64,000 nt of DNA from Agrococcus sp. Marseille-Q4369 (GTDB taxonomy: Bacteria; Actinomycetota; Actinomycetes; Actinomycetales; Microbacteriaceae). The position numbers were made by a program, and so were the translations under genes. The notes under the pieces were generated by a model, which was not told the origin of the DNA, did not search any database, and saw only the letters and a program-made list of their open reading frames with translations. Shown here one piece after another: positions 33,815 to 41,806 of the stretch. The stretch covers positions 124,001 through 188,000 of the forward strand of contig NZ_CP070501.1 in assembly GCF_018308945.1 (NCBI RefSeq). Direction: 5' to 3'. The stretch's first letter is position 1. Each line of letters starts with the position of its first letter.

Positions 33815-35164
33815 TCAGTGCGGCAGCCGCCCCTCGTGGAGCACGCCGTCGGGGTCGGCCGCATCGCGGATCGACCGCAGCCGCTCGATGTCACCCGCCG
33901 ACGCGCACCGCTCGAGCGTCTCGCCCGGGCCGAGGAACGTCGGCGCCATGCGCTCGGCGAGGTGCGGGCGCAGCAGCGCGTCGAGACCGGCGAGCGACTC
34001 GAGGCCGGGCTCGACGGGTGTGCCCGGGAACTGCGGCACGAGCGAGTGCGAGATCCACGACGCCCCGGCGAGCGTCGCGAACGCGGGCCGCGCGGGCTCG
34101 TCGAGCACGCCGCCGAGCATGCGGAGCGTGAAGCCGACGAGCGGCCACTGCTCCTCGCGCGATCGCCACGCGAAGAAGTCGTCGATCGCCGCGTCAGGGA
34201 GCTCGGCGAGGGCGTGCGAGCTGCCGCCGCCGGGGGAGGGCTCCTCCGGCTCCATCGACATCGCCGCCATGCCGGCCTGCGTGATCGGCCTCAGCCGCTC
34301 CTCGCTCGGCGTCGCGGCGGCTCGCAGCCCCTCGAGCAGCCCGAGGTCGCTCTCCGAGCGCGCGAGCACCTCGACGGTGACGAAGCTCCGCCCGCGGATG
34401 CGCTCGGGCAGCATCGGCGCGTCGGGCATGCGCATCGACGAGACGAACGCGCCCAGGCCCTCGGGCGCATCCGCCGCCGCATCGCGCACGGCGCGGAAGA
34501 CCGCGGGCCCGTCGGCCGCGTCGAACGACAGCACGCCGCCGACCATGCTCGGCGCCTCGAGCAGGTCGACCTCGAGCTGCGTGACGATGCCGATGAGGCC
34601 GCCAGCGCCGCGGAGCGCCCACATCGTGTCGGGGTCGGATGCGTCGTCGACGTGCTCGTGCGTGCCGTCCGGTCGGAGGATCCACGCGGCCCGCAGCGAC
34701 TGGGCGCCGAGCCCCGCCCAACGGCTGAGCCATGAGTGGCCGCCGCCGGTGAGGTAGCCGGCTGGCGTCACGACGCGGCTCGTGCCGGAGGGGATGACGA
34801 GGCCCGTGCCGTCGAGCGCGTCGATCACCGGCCCCCACGTGACGCCCGCGCCGATCGTCGCGACGCGCGCATCCGGGTCGATGTCGAAGCGGTCGAACGC
34901 GGCGGTGCGCACGAGGATCGAGCGCTCGAGCGCGGAGAAGGCGCCGTGGCCGCTCGGCTGCACGGCGACCGTGACGCCAGCGTCTCGCGCGGCGACGAGG
35001 ATCGCGCACAGGTCGCCGAGCCCGTCGGGATGGGCGACCGCGAGCGGCCGCTGGTCGATCGAGAGGTTCCAGGGGGAGCGCTCGGCATCGAACGCGGGGT
35101 CGTCCGGCAAGGTGAGGCGGCCGGAGAGGGAGGAGGCGAGCGAGGAGAGATCGGGCGCGGTCAT
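33815..35164 (-). CDS. FAD-binding oxidoreductase, berberine-bridge-enzyme-like
   Basis: This 449-residue protein has the PCMH-type FAD domain in its first 210 residues (VQPSGHGAFSAL, GAGVTWGPVIDAL, YLTGGGHSWLSR, ALRGAGGLIGIVT) and a substrate domain after it. The histidine of SGHG could carry FAD covalently. The cysteine that gives bicovalent flavin in many relatives (GTCxxVG) is not present: the segment reads SGTSRVVTPAG. Substrate unknown; relatives oxidise sugars or secondary metabolites. ATG 35164 was chosen as the first Met before the conserved fold. Confidence 0.87.
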   Translation of the reverse strand: MTAPDLSSLASSLSGRLTLPDDPAFDAERSPWNLSIDQRPLAVAHPDGLGDLCAILVAARDAGVTVAVQPSGHGAFSALERSILVRTAAFDRFDIDPDARVATIGAGVTWGPVIDALDGTGLVIPSGTSRVVTPAGYLTGGGHSWLSRWAGLGAQSLRAAWILRPDGTHEHVDDASDPDTMWALRGAGGLIGIVTQLEVDLLEAPSMVGGVLSFDAADGPAVFRAVRDAAADAPEGLGAFVSSMRMPDAPMLPERIRGRSFVTVEVLARSESDLGLLEGLRAAATPSEERLRPITQAGMAAMSMEPEEPSPGGGSSHALAELPDAAIDDFFAWRSREEQWPLVGFTLRMLGGVLDEPARPAFATLAGASWISHSLVPQFPGTPVEPGLESLAGLDALLRPHLAERMAPTFLGPGETLERCASAGDIERLRSIRDAADPDGVLHEGRLPH

Positions 35165-35284
35165 CTCAGATGCGGAGCCCTGCCGCTGTGCAGTCACGCG
35201 CGGGACGCTACTCGTGGCCGCCCACGCGCGCCAGGAGTCTCCTGTGCGGCGATCGGGCACATGGCGCACGTGCTCGGATGTGGC

Positions 35285-35290
35285 TACAAT
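35285..35290 (+). promoter_or_regulatory. -10 element, leaderless start of antitoxin
   Basis: TACAAT ends 6 bases before ATG 35297, only one base from the consensus TATAAT and the strongest -10 seen in the window. Confidence 0.6.
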
Positions 35291-35296
35291 CTGCCC

Positions 35297-35572
35297 ATGA
35301 CAAGCGCCACAAGCGAGCGTCGCGTCGGCATTCGGGCGCTCCGCGACGGGCTCAGCGCCGAGCTGCGACGAGTCAAGCGAGGCGACACGATCCAGGTGAC
35401 CGAGCACGGGCGCGTGATCGCCCTGATCGTCCCGGCGCGGCATGAGAGCAGCATCGAGCGGCTCGTCGCCGAGGGCGTGATCGAGCTGCCGACCGACCCG
35501 AGTCGCGACCTGCCCGAACGCATCCCGGCGCGCGGGACAGTGAGCGACCTGGTCGCCGACCAGCGGCGATGA
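35297..35572 (+). CDS. Phd/YefM-type antitoxin
   Basis: This 91-residue protein has the Phd/YefM fold signature VGIRALRDGLSAELRRVKRGDTI followed by VTEHGRVIALIVP, the DNA-binding half. The acidic/basic C-terminal part would wrap the toxin. It overlaps the vapC start by ATGA, as usual for these pairs, and probably represses its own strong promoter; no clear operator palindrome is visible. It is an isolated pair between an oxidoreductase and a methyltransferase. Confidence 0.9.
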   Translation: MTSATSERRVGIRALRDGLSAELRRVKRGDTIQVTEHGRVIALIVPARHESSIERLVAEGVIELPTDPSRDLPERIPARGTVSDLVADQRR

Positions 35573-35994
35573 TCGCCTGCTTCGACACCTCGGCGATCGT
35601 CCCGCTGCTCGTCGAGGAGCCGACGTCGGCGCGCTGCGAGCTGGCGTGGCGGAGCGCGGCGCGCGTGCACGTCGCTGCGGTCACGATCACCGAGACCGCC
35701 GCGGCGCTCGCCCAAGCCATGCGCATGGGCCGCATCGATGCCCGCGGGCTCGACGACGCCTTGCGCGGCGCCGAGCAGCTGTGGGCGCGTTGCTCGATCA
35801 GCCCGCTCTCCGCTGAGCTCGCGCGCCGCGCGGCCGTGCTCGCAGCGGAGCACGGCTTGCGCGGCTTCGACGCGGTGCACTGCGCCACGGGGCTGGTGAT
35901 GCGAGATGTCGGCGGCGTCGGTGTGGCCGGCGATCGCGCTCTGCTCGAGGCCTGGCGGGCGGCCGGGATGCCCGTGATCGACATCACCCGCTGA
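35569..35994 (+). CDS. vapC: VapC-like PIN-domain toxin ribonuclease
   Basis: This 141-residue PIN protein keeps the four acidic metal ligands: D6 (FDTSAIVPLL), E42 (TITETAAAL), D101 (RGFDAVHCA) and D122 (VAGDRALL). VapC toxins cut tRNA or rRNA; the target here is unknown. All catalytic residues are intact, so it should be active if expressed. It is the second gene of a two-gene operon with the antitoxin. Confidence 0.9.
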   Translation: MIACFDTSAIVPLLVEEPTSARCELAWRSAARVHVAAVTITETAAALAQAMRMGRIDARGLDDALRGAEQLWARCSISPLSAELARRAAVLAAEHGLRGFDAVHCATGLVMRDVGGVGVAGDRALLEAWRAAGMPVIDITR

Positions 35995-36017
35995 CGTCCG
36001 GATGGGAGGATCGAGCG

Positions 36018-37145
36018 GTGACCGACCGCGACGCCCTCTTCGCCGGCCTCCGCCGCTGGCCCGACGTCGAGGACTCGACGCTGCAGGCCCACGACGCCTC
36101 GGACGAGCTCATCCTCGACGAGGCCGCGAAGCTCGGCCCGCTCGGCGAGGTCGTCGTCATCGGCGACCGGCACGGCGCCCTCACGCTCGGCGCGCTCGCG
36201 GCCGGCGCGACCCGCGTGCGCGTGCACCAGGACTCGATCGTCGGCGAGCGAGCGCTCGACGCGAACGCCGAGCGCACCACGAACGACGGGTCGGCCCAGC
36301 TCACCGCCTTCGCGCATCACGGCCTCGACGCATCCCTCGTCGACGGCGCGCGCCTCGTGCTGCTGCAGCTCCCGCGCGCGCTCGACGCCCTCGACGAGAT
36401 CGCCGAGCTCGTCGCGACGCACGCGGCCGACGACGTCGTGCTCATCGCGGGCGGCCGCGTCAAGCACATGTCGATGAGCATGAACGCGCTGCTCGGCCGC
36501 AGCTTCAAGCACGTGCGCGCGAGCCTCGGCCGCCGCAAGTCGCGCGTGCTGCACGCCGAACGGCCGCTGCGGCCCGGAATCAGCTGGCCGCGCGGCCGCA
36601 CGCACCGGCTCGACCGCGGCTCGCTCACGGTCGTCGCGCACGGCGCCGCGTTCGCGGGCACGTCGATCGACATCGGCGCGCAGACGCTGCTCGCGCACCT
36701 GGGGGAGATGCCGGATGCGTCGCACGCGATCGACCTCGCGTGCGGCACGGGGGTGCTCGGCGTCGCGCTCGCGCAGGGCCGCCCCAACGTGCAGGTGCTC
36801 GCGACCGACGCGTCCGCGGCCGCCATCGCCTCGACCCGCGCGACCGCGGTGGCCAACGGCGTCGCCGACCGCATCGAGGCGCGCCAGGCCGACGGGCTCG
36901 AGGGCGTGCCCGACGGCAGCGCCGGCCTCATCCTGCTCAACCCGCCGTTCCACATCGGCGCCGCCGTGCACACGGGCATCGCGGAGCGGCTCATCGCCGA
37001 CGCGGGCCGCGCGCTCGCGCCGGGCGGCGAGCTCTGGTGCGTGTGGAACAGCCACCTCGGCTACCGCGCGGCGCTCGACGCGGTCGGCCGCACGCGGCAG
37101 GTGAGCCGCAACCCGAAGTTCACGGTCACCGCGACGCGGCGCTGA
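36018..37145 (+). CDS. RlmG/RsmC-like class I methyltransferase
   Basis: This 375-residue protein has the two-domain build of RsmC/RlmG rRNA guanine-N2 methyltransferases: a degenerate N-terminal domain and a catalytic C-terminal domain with DLACGTGVLGVALAQ (SAM site) and the target-binding NPPFHIG. The most likely substrate is 16S or 23S rRNA, but which guanine is not certain. GTG 36018 has GGGAGGA eight bases upstream. Its 3' end overlaps the opposing glycosylase gene by 20 bp. Confidence 0.87.
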   Translation: MTDRDALFAGLRRWPDVEDSTLQAHDASDELILDEAAKLGPLGEVVVIGDRHGALTLGALAAGATRVRVHQDSIVGERALDANAERTTNDGSAQLTAFAHHGLDASLVDGARLVLLQLPRALDALDEIAELVATHAADDVVLIAGGRVKHMSMSMNALLGRSFKHVRASLGRRKSRVLHAERPLRPGISWPRGRTHRLDRGSLTVVAHGAAFAGTSIDIGAQTLLAHLGEMPDASHAIDLACGTGVLGVALAQGRPNVQVLATDASAAAIASTRATAVANGVADRIEARQADGLEGVPDGSAGLILLNPPFHIGAAVHTGIAERLIADAGRALAPGGELWCVWNSHLGYRAALDAVGRTRQVSRNPKFTVTATRR

Positions 37146-37962
37146 AGCGCTGCGCGGCCGGGGGAGCAGCTGGCGCCGACGCCGCCCAGCACCGCAGCAT
37201 GAGGGCCGAGCGATGCCCCGCGCAGTCCGCGGCGAAGCCGGCGAGGTCGTCGATGCCGAGTAGCCGCGCACCCTTCCGCACCGCGACGTCGCCGAGCAGC
37301 AGCACGTCGGGGTCGCCGAGCCGCAGCGAGAGGTAGCCCACCGTCCACGGGCCGATGCCCTTGAGCTCGAGGAGCTGCGCGCGCACGACCTCGAGGTCGG
37401 ATGCGGGGGAGACGTCGATCGCGCCCGTCGCGACCGCCTCCGCGGCCCGGCGCACGGCGGCGGTCTTCGCGGCGGGGCCGCGCAGCACGTCGGCGCCGTC
37501 CGCGACTTGCGCCATCGTCGGGAAGCACCGCTCGACCCCGTCGGCAACGAGTGGGGCGGGCAGGGCATCGCCGAGCGCGGCCAGGAGCGCGAGCTGCTGC
37601 GTCGCCGCCACCACGGAGATCTGCTGCCCGACGATCGCGCGCACGAGCATCTCGTGCGCGTCCGCGCAGCCCGGTTGGGCGAGCGCCGGCGACGCGGCGA
37701 CCGCCTCGGCGAGCGCGGGCAAGCCGTGCCGAGCAGCCGCCCACGTGAGCCGCGCGTCTGCCTCGCGCCGCGCATCCGCCCCGTGGATGTCGAAGACGCG
37801 CGCCAGGTCCGCGTCGGCGGTCGACGCGGTGTCGCCCTCGACCGTCGCGGTCGCGACGCGCGGACCGGGGAGCGCCCGCCGGTAGCCGTCGGGCTCGACG
37901 ACCTCGACGCCGGGCACCGCGCGCGGCCGCAGCCACGCGAGGATGCCCGGCGCCCCGGTCAT
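37126..37962 (-). CDS. AlkA-like DNA-3-methyladenine glycosylase
   Basis: This 278-residue protein has the HhH-GPD motif: LELKGIGPWTVGYLSLRL followed by the catalytic aspartate region LLLGDVAVRKGARLL. The preceding AHEMLVRAIVGQQISVVAA is the usual helix before the hairpin. It should remove alkylated bases. The first 90 residues match the AlkA N-terminal domain only loosely. There is no Ada or Ogt partner nearby. It lies 3 bases after the TerC-family stop and may be cotranscribed with that gene. Confidence 0.88.
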   Translation of the reverse strand: MTGAPGILAWLRPRAVPGVEVVEPDGYRRALPGPRVATATVEGDTASTADADLARVFDIHGADARREADARLTWAAARHGLPALAEAVAASPALAQPGCADAHEMLVRAIVGQQISVVAATQQLALLAALGDALPAPLVADGVERCFPTMAQVADGADVLRGPAAKTAAVRRAAEAVATGAIDVSPASDLEVVRAQLLELKGIGPWTVGYLSLRLGDPDVLLLGDVAVRKGARLLGIDDLAGFAADCAGHRSALMLRCWAASAPAAPPAAQRFSAASR

Positions 37963-37965
37963 GCG

Positions 37966-39237
37966 TCAGACCTGGCGGTCGTCGCGCTCGTCGAACTCGC
38001 GGCCCTCGCGGATGCGACGGCGCAGCTCCTCGAGATCCTCCTCCGGCATGTCCTCGCGAGCGGCCTCGCGCACGACGTCGGCGGAGAAGTCGGCGACCGG
38101 CGCCTCCTTGCCGTGCGCGTCGATGACCGTGAGCGTGCCCGTCTCGCTGTGCTCGACGCGCAGCGGCCGGTGGAAGGTCGTGCCCATCGCGTCGACGATG
38201 TGGTAGTGGCCGTCCGCGCCGAGCTCGGCCTCCGAGGGGCCGATGTGGAGCGACGTGTCGCCCGTCTCCTTGCCCTTGATGCGGATGCGGATGAGCGAGG
38301 CGACGGTCGCGATGACCATCGACGCGAGGATCACGATGAGCGAGTGCCACGTCTCGATGTGGGGCACCCACGTGATGGGCTCACCGCCGTTGACGAACGG
38401 CAGGTCGTTCTTCTCCATGGCGTGGAACACGAGCTTGACGCCGATGAAGCCGAGGATCGCCGCGATGCCGTAGTGCAGGTAGACGAGCCGGTCGAGCAGG
38501 CCGCCGAGCAGGAAGTAGAGCTGGCGGAGGCCCATGAGCGCGAAGATGTTGCACGCGAAGACGAGGAACGGATCCGTCGTCACCGAGAAGATGGCGGGGA
38601 TCGAGTCGATCGCGAACAGCAGGTCGGTCGTGCCGAGCGCGATGATCACCATCAGGAACGGCGTGAAGTAGGTCACGCCCTCCGACTTCAAGCGGATCTT
38701 GCCGCCGTTCCAGGTGTCGGTGAAGTTGAAGCGCTTCTTGAGCAGGCGGACGGCCAAGTTGTCCTTCTCGCCCGCGTCGTCATCGTGGCCGAACGCCTGC
38801 TGCCACGCGACGTAGACGAGGTAGGCGCCGAAGATGTAGAAGAGCCACGAGAACGACTCGATGAGCTGCACGCCGACGAGGATGAAGATGCCGCGCAGCA
38901 CGATCGCGATGAGGATGCCGATCATCAGCACCCGCTGCTGCATCTCCTTCGGCACCGCGAAGCGGCTGAGGATGATGATGAAGACGAAGAGGTTGTCGAT
39001 CGAGAGCGAGTACTCGAGCAGCCAGCCGGTGACGAACTCGCCCGCCTTCTGCTGCTCACCGGAGACGAACAGCACGCCGGCGAACACGAGCGCGAGCGAC
39101 ACGTAGAGCGCGACCCAGGCGGTCGCCTCCTTCATCGACGGCACGTGCGGCCGCTTCACGACGATCAGCAGGTCGAAGATGAGGATCGCGACGAGCACCG
39201 CCATGGAGGCGATCTCGAAGATCTGGTACGGGGTCAA
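37966..39237 (-). CDS. TerC-family membrane protein (manganese efflux candidate)
   Basis: This 423-residue protein has nine or so membrane segments with the TerC motifs LEYSLSIDNLFVFIIILSRF and TTDLLFAIDSIPAIFSVT, and LVFACNIFALMGLRQLYF. A hydrophilic tail of roughly 110 residues follows. TerC/Alx proteins export or balance Mn2+, and the riboswitch in front supports that. The only suitable start is TTG 39237, with GAGAGG eight bases before it, which may hold expression low. Often labelled tellurium resistance, which is historical. Confidence 0.92.
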   Translation of the reverse strand: MTPYQIFEIASMAVLVAILIFDLLIVVKRPHVPSMKEATAWVALYVSLALVFAGVLFVSGEQQKAGEFVTGWLLEYSLSIDNLFVFIIILSRFAVPKEMQQRVLMIGILIAIVLRGIFILVGVQLIESFSWLFYIFGAYLVYVAWQQAFGHDDDAGEKDNLAVRLLKKRFNFTDTWNGGKIRLKSEGVTYFTPFLMVIIALGTTDLLFAIDSIPAIFSVTTDPFLVFACNIFALMGLRQLYFLLGGLLDRLVYLHYGIAAILGFIGVKLVFHAMEKNDLPFVNGGEPITWVPHIETWHSLIVILASMVIATVASLIRIRIKGKETGDTSLHIGPSEAELGADGHYHIVDAMGTTFHRPLRVEHSETGTLTVIDAHGKEAPVADFSADVVREAAREDMPEEDLEELRRRIREGREFDERDDRQV

Positions 39238-39265
39238 GCGCTGCGCCTCTCAATGGGTACGGGAA

Positions 39266-39366
39266 GGGCGCGAACGTCTCTCCCGCGCGGAACGCGCCGC
39301 CGCGACCGGGAGCCCCGGGGCTCCGTGATGACGATCGCGGCGTGACGGGATACTCCCCTTCGCCAG
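39266..39366 (-). ncRNA. yybP-ykoY-type manganese riboswitch upstream of the TerC gene
   Basis: On the minus strand the leader reads GGCGAAGGGGAGTATCCC, later TCGTCATCACGG, and finally GGGAGAGACGTTCG. GGGGAGUA (39358-39351) and GAGAC (near 39282) are the two conserved core strands of the Mn2+-sensing yybP-ykoY riboswitch, and the outer CGAA and TTCG segments pair as helix P1. The position upstream of a TerC gene is the classic arrangement. It ends about 30 bases before the start codon, so control of translation is plausible. Confidence 0.85.
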
Positions 39367-39392
39367 GGGACGAGTCTAGCGGGCAGCCCGCC

Positions 39393-39398
39393 TAGCAT
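39393..39398 (+). promoter_or_regulatory. -10 element, leaderless start of ftsY
   Basis: TAGCAT ends 6 bases before ATG 39405. It faces the riboswitch leader of the TerC-family gene. Confidence 0.55.
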
Positions 39399-39404
39399 GG
39401 AGCC

Positions 39405-40274
39405 ATGGCAGCGAAGTGGTCTCTCACCGGCGCCCTCAAGGGCATGTTCCAGCGCGAGACGATCACCGAGGAGACGTGGGACGACCTCGAGACGGCGCTC
39501 ATCACCGCCGACTTCGGCCCCGACATCACCGAGCAGCTCATCGACGCGCTGCGCGCCGACGTCGACCGGCTCATGGTCGACGACCCGAAGGACCTGCGCC
39601 GCATGCTGCGCGAGCGGCTCGAGGAGCGCTTCGCCGAGTTCGACCCGACCCTCTCGCTCAAGGAGCGGCCCGCCGTCATCCTCGTCGTCGGCGTCAACGG
39701 CGTCGGCAAGACGACGACGATCGGCAAGCTCGCGCGATTCCTCGTGCGCAACGGCCAGTCCGTGGTCGTCGGTGCGGCCGACACGTTCCGCGCCGCCGCG
39801 GTCGAGCAGCTCGGCACGTGGGCGCAGCGCGCGGGGAGCGCGATCGTGCGGCCGGAGCGCGAGGGCCAGGACCCCGCATCCGTCGCCTTCCAGACCGTCG
39901 AGGCGGCGAAGGCGCACGGCCACGCGATGTGCATCATCGACACCGCCGGCCGCCTGCACACGAAGGGCGGGCTCATGGATGAGCTCGGCAAGATCAAGCG
40001 CGTGATCGAGAAGCAGTCGCCGATCGCGGAGGTGCTGCTCGTGCTCGACGCGACGACGGGGCAGAACGGCGTGAACCAGGCGATGGCGTTCATCGAGTCG
40101 GCCGGCATCACGGGGCTCGTCGTCACGAAGCTCGACGGCAGCGCGAAGGGCGGCTTCATCCTCGCCGTCCAGGAGCGCACCGGGATCCCGATCAAGCTCA
40201 TCGGGCAGGGCGAGGGCATCGACGACCTGACGGGGTTCACGCCGCACGTCTTCGTCGAGCAGCTGGTCGGCTAG
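39405..40274 (+). CDS. ftsY: Signal recognition particle receptor FtsY
   Basis: This 289-residue GTPase has the four-helix N domain, G1 GVNGVGKTTT (residues 96-105), DTAGRL, TKLDGSAKGG and the C-terminal GEGIDDLTGFTPHVFVEQL. The acidic A domain of proteobacterial FtsY is missing, so membrane binding must rely on the N-terminal amphipathic segment (KWSLTGALKGMF). It docks ribosome-SRP complexes at the translocon; its partner ffh is 1.5 kb downstream. The last codons lie in a tandemly repeated sequence. Confidence 0.96.
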   Translation: MAAKWSLTGALKGMFQRETITEETWDDLETALITADFGPDITEQLIDALRADVDRLMVDDPKDLRRMLRERLEERFAEFDPTLSLKERPAVILVVGVNGVGKTTTIGKLARFLVRNGQSVVVGAADTFRAAAVEQLGTWAQRAGSAIVRPEREGQDPASVAFQTVEAAKAHGHAMCIIDTAGRLHTKGGLMDELGKIKRVIEKQSPIAEVLLVLDATTGQNGVNQAMAFIESAGITGLVVTKLDGSAKGGFILAVQERTGIPIKLIGQGEGIDDLTGFTPHVFVEQLVG

Positions 40275-40298
40275 GAGTGGCCGCCGCCACCAGTCAGC

Positions 40299-40321
40299 GC
40301 GGAGGTCCACTGGACCTCCGC
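40299..40321 (+). terminator. Palindromic hairpin after ftsY, copy 1
   Basis: GCGGAGGTCCA and its complement are separated by one base, an 11-bp self-complementary site in the first 68-bp unit. It may be a terminator without U tract or a protein-binding palindrome. Confidence 0.5.
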
Positions 40322-40366
40322 GTCGAGCAGCTCGTCGGGTAGGAGTGGCCGCCGCCGCCAGTCAGC

Positions 40367-40389
40367 GCGGAGGTCCACTGGACCTCCGC
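40367..40389 (+). terminator. Palindromic hairpin after ftsY, copy 2
   Basis: An identical copy of the 11-bp palindrome, 68 bases further on. Confidence 0.5.
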
Positions 40390-40420
40390 GTCGAGCAGCT
40401 CGTCGGTTGACCCACTCCGC

Positions 40421-40526
40421 TCGTCGAGTAGGCCCGCAGGGCCGTGTCGAGGCGGGAGTCCCCGGTCTCGATGCGCCGGCTTCGACGGCTGCTCGACCAA
40501 CGGGGTCGGGAAGGTGCTCGACCAGC
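40421..40526. repeat. REP-like palindromic element
   Basis: The segment TCGTCGAGTAGGCCCGC near 40421 and the inverse-complement stretch GGTCTCGATGCGCCGGC near 40464 with GGCTGCTCGACCAACGG after it are two inversely oriented copies of one element, each with a self-pairing core; a partial copy follows at 40514. From memory, such GGTCGAGTAG...TATCGAGACC palindromes are scattered in Microbacteriaceae genomes. Confidence 0.6.
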
Positions 40527-40533
40527 GGGACGG

Positions 40534-41697
40534 TCACTCCGCCGTGTCGGGATGCTGCAGCGGCCCGGTGATCGTGAGCCTGCCGCCCTCGATCCGCGCC
40601 TGGTCCTCCGTGATGACCGTCGCGTGCGCGCCGCGCACCCAGAGCAAGCCGCTCGCATCCCCTCGCCCCTTGTGCCCGACGATGCCGAACTCGCTGCCCG
40701 GCAGCGGCATCCCGACGGTCCCGGGGTGCTTCGAGAGCAGCTCGGGCGTCGCCATCGCGACCGTGCCGGTCTGCACCGTGCCGTAGGCGGCCAGCACGAT
40801 CGGCCCCCACGTCGCGTGCACGCGGCGCACGAGGTCGGCGTCGAGGTCCTGCCCCGCAAGCAGGATGCGCCGCAGCCGCGGCGGCGCCTGCCCGGTGCGG
40901 TCGAGCTCGTCGAGGATGCCGTCGAGCTGGCCGGGGGAGGCGGAGAGCACCGAGACGAAGCGCTCCTCGATGATGCGGATGCGGTCGGCCGCCGGCGTGT
41001 GCGCGGCGCTCACGAGCGTCGCGCCCGTGAGCAGCGACATGCCGAGCAGCTGCAGCCCCTTGCCGCGATGCAGCGGCGCGCACGCGAGGATGACATCGGT
41101 GCCCTCGACGCCGAGCCGGTCGTGCAGCCCCGCGAGCTGGCGGAGGCCCTGGATGCCGAGCGCGCCCTGCACGTGCGTCGTCACGGTGCCCGCGGCCGAG
41201 AGGGCGGGGAGCGCGATGCGCACGCGGCGCCGCGTCGACGCGAGTCCTGAGCCGTCGGTCCTCGACCACTCGAGGATGCTCGCGGCACCCACGGACGGCC
41301 CGGCGTGCCAGGCCGGCGCCTCGCCGTCGTGGATGAGGAGGGCGTCGGCGGGCACCGCGTCGCGCAGCTCGTCGAGCAGCGTCGGCCGGATGGGCATGAC
41401 GTCGAGGCCGAGCCGCGAGCCCGCGAGGAGCGCGATCACCATCGCCGGCCCGTCGCACGCGATCACGACCGGCCGGGGCTTCCGCTCGAGCGGCTCGCGG
41501 AAGAGCACTGCGCCGGCGCCCTCGGCCGCCTCCCAGAGCTCGCCGAAGGTCGCGCTCCAGCCGTCGATCACGAGCGCGAGATGGTCGCGGCGCACGCGTG
41601 CGGAGTGGCGCGCGAGCGCGGTGATCGTGAAGCCGTGCTCTCGCACGCTGCGCCCGAGCGAGCGCGCGTGGCTCGGCGACATCCCTCGAAGGCGCAT
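40534..41697 (-). CDS. Degenerate AMP-binding (acyl-CoA synthetase-like) protein
   Basis: This 387-residue protein resembles the large N-terminal domain of adenylating enzymes: VIDGWSATFGELWEAAEGAG, then LAACDGPAMVIALLAG-like and SLLTGATLVSA segments. The phosphate-binding loop, normally TSGTTGxPKG, reads ALSAAGTVTTHVQG; the YGxTE motif reads YGTVQTG; and the TGD motif and the C-terminal cap domain are missing. It is probably not a normal ligase. ATG 41697 has GGGAGGGG upstream. It stands reversed between ftsY and ffh and could be a decaying gene or a repurposed binding protein. Confidence 0.7.
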   Translation of the reverse strand: MRLRGMSPSHARSLGRSVREHGFTITALARHSARVRRDHLALVIDGWSATFGELWEAAEGAGAVLFREPLERKPRPVVIACDGPAMVIALLAGSRLGLDVMPIRPTLLDELRDAVPADALLIHDGEAPAWHAGPSVGAASILEWSRTDGSGLASTRRRVRIALPALSAAGTVTTHVQGALGIQGLRQLAGLHDRLGVEGTDVILACAPLHRGKGLQLLGMSLLTGATLVSAAHTPAADRIRIIEERFVSVLSASPGQLDGILDELDRTGQAPPRLRRILLAGQDLDADLVRRVHATWGPIVLAAYGTVQTGTVAMATPELLSKHPGTVGMPLPGSEFGIVGHKGRGDASGLLWVRGAHATVITEDQARIEGGRLTITGPLQHPDTAE

Positions 41698-41790
41698 CCG
41701 ATCCCCTCCCGTGTCGACCCGAACGCAGCACCAGCATGGCAGGCCCGCCCGCAGGGCACCCCTCGCCGACGCCGGATGCGCCCGGGCCGG

Positions 41791-41796
41791 TAGACT
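41791..41796 (+). promoter_or_regulatory. -10 element of ffh
   Basis: TAGACT ends 10 bases before ATG 41807, giving a very short leader of a few bases. Confidence 0.5.
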
Positions 41797-41806
41797 CGGC
41801 GGAACC

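Larger units (their letters stand above)
40254..40406 (+). repeat. 68-bp tandem repeat starting inside the ftsY 3' end
   Basis: Units at 40254-40321 and 40322-40389 differ at only a few bases, and a third partial copy runs to about 40406. Each begins with the ftsY end (codons VEQLVG plus stop) and ends with a palindrome, so the ftsY tail is copied downstream. Confidence 0.93.

Noticed and set aside
37966-39237. Tellurite resistance gene
   Set aside because: The name TerC is historical; the riboswitch points to manganese, and no other ter genes are present.
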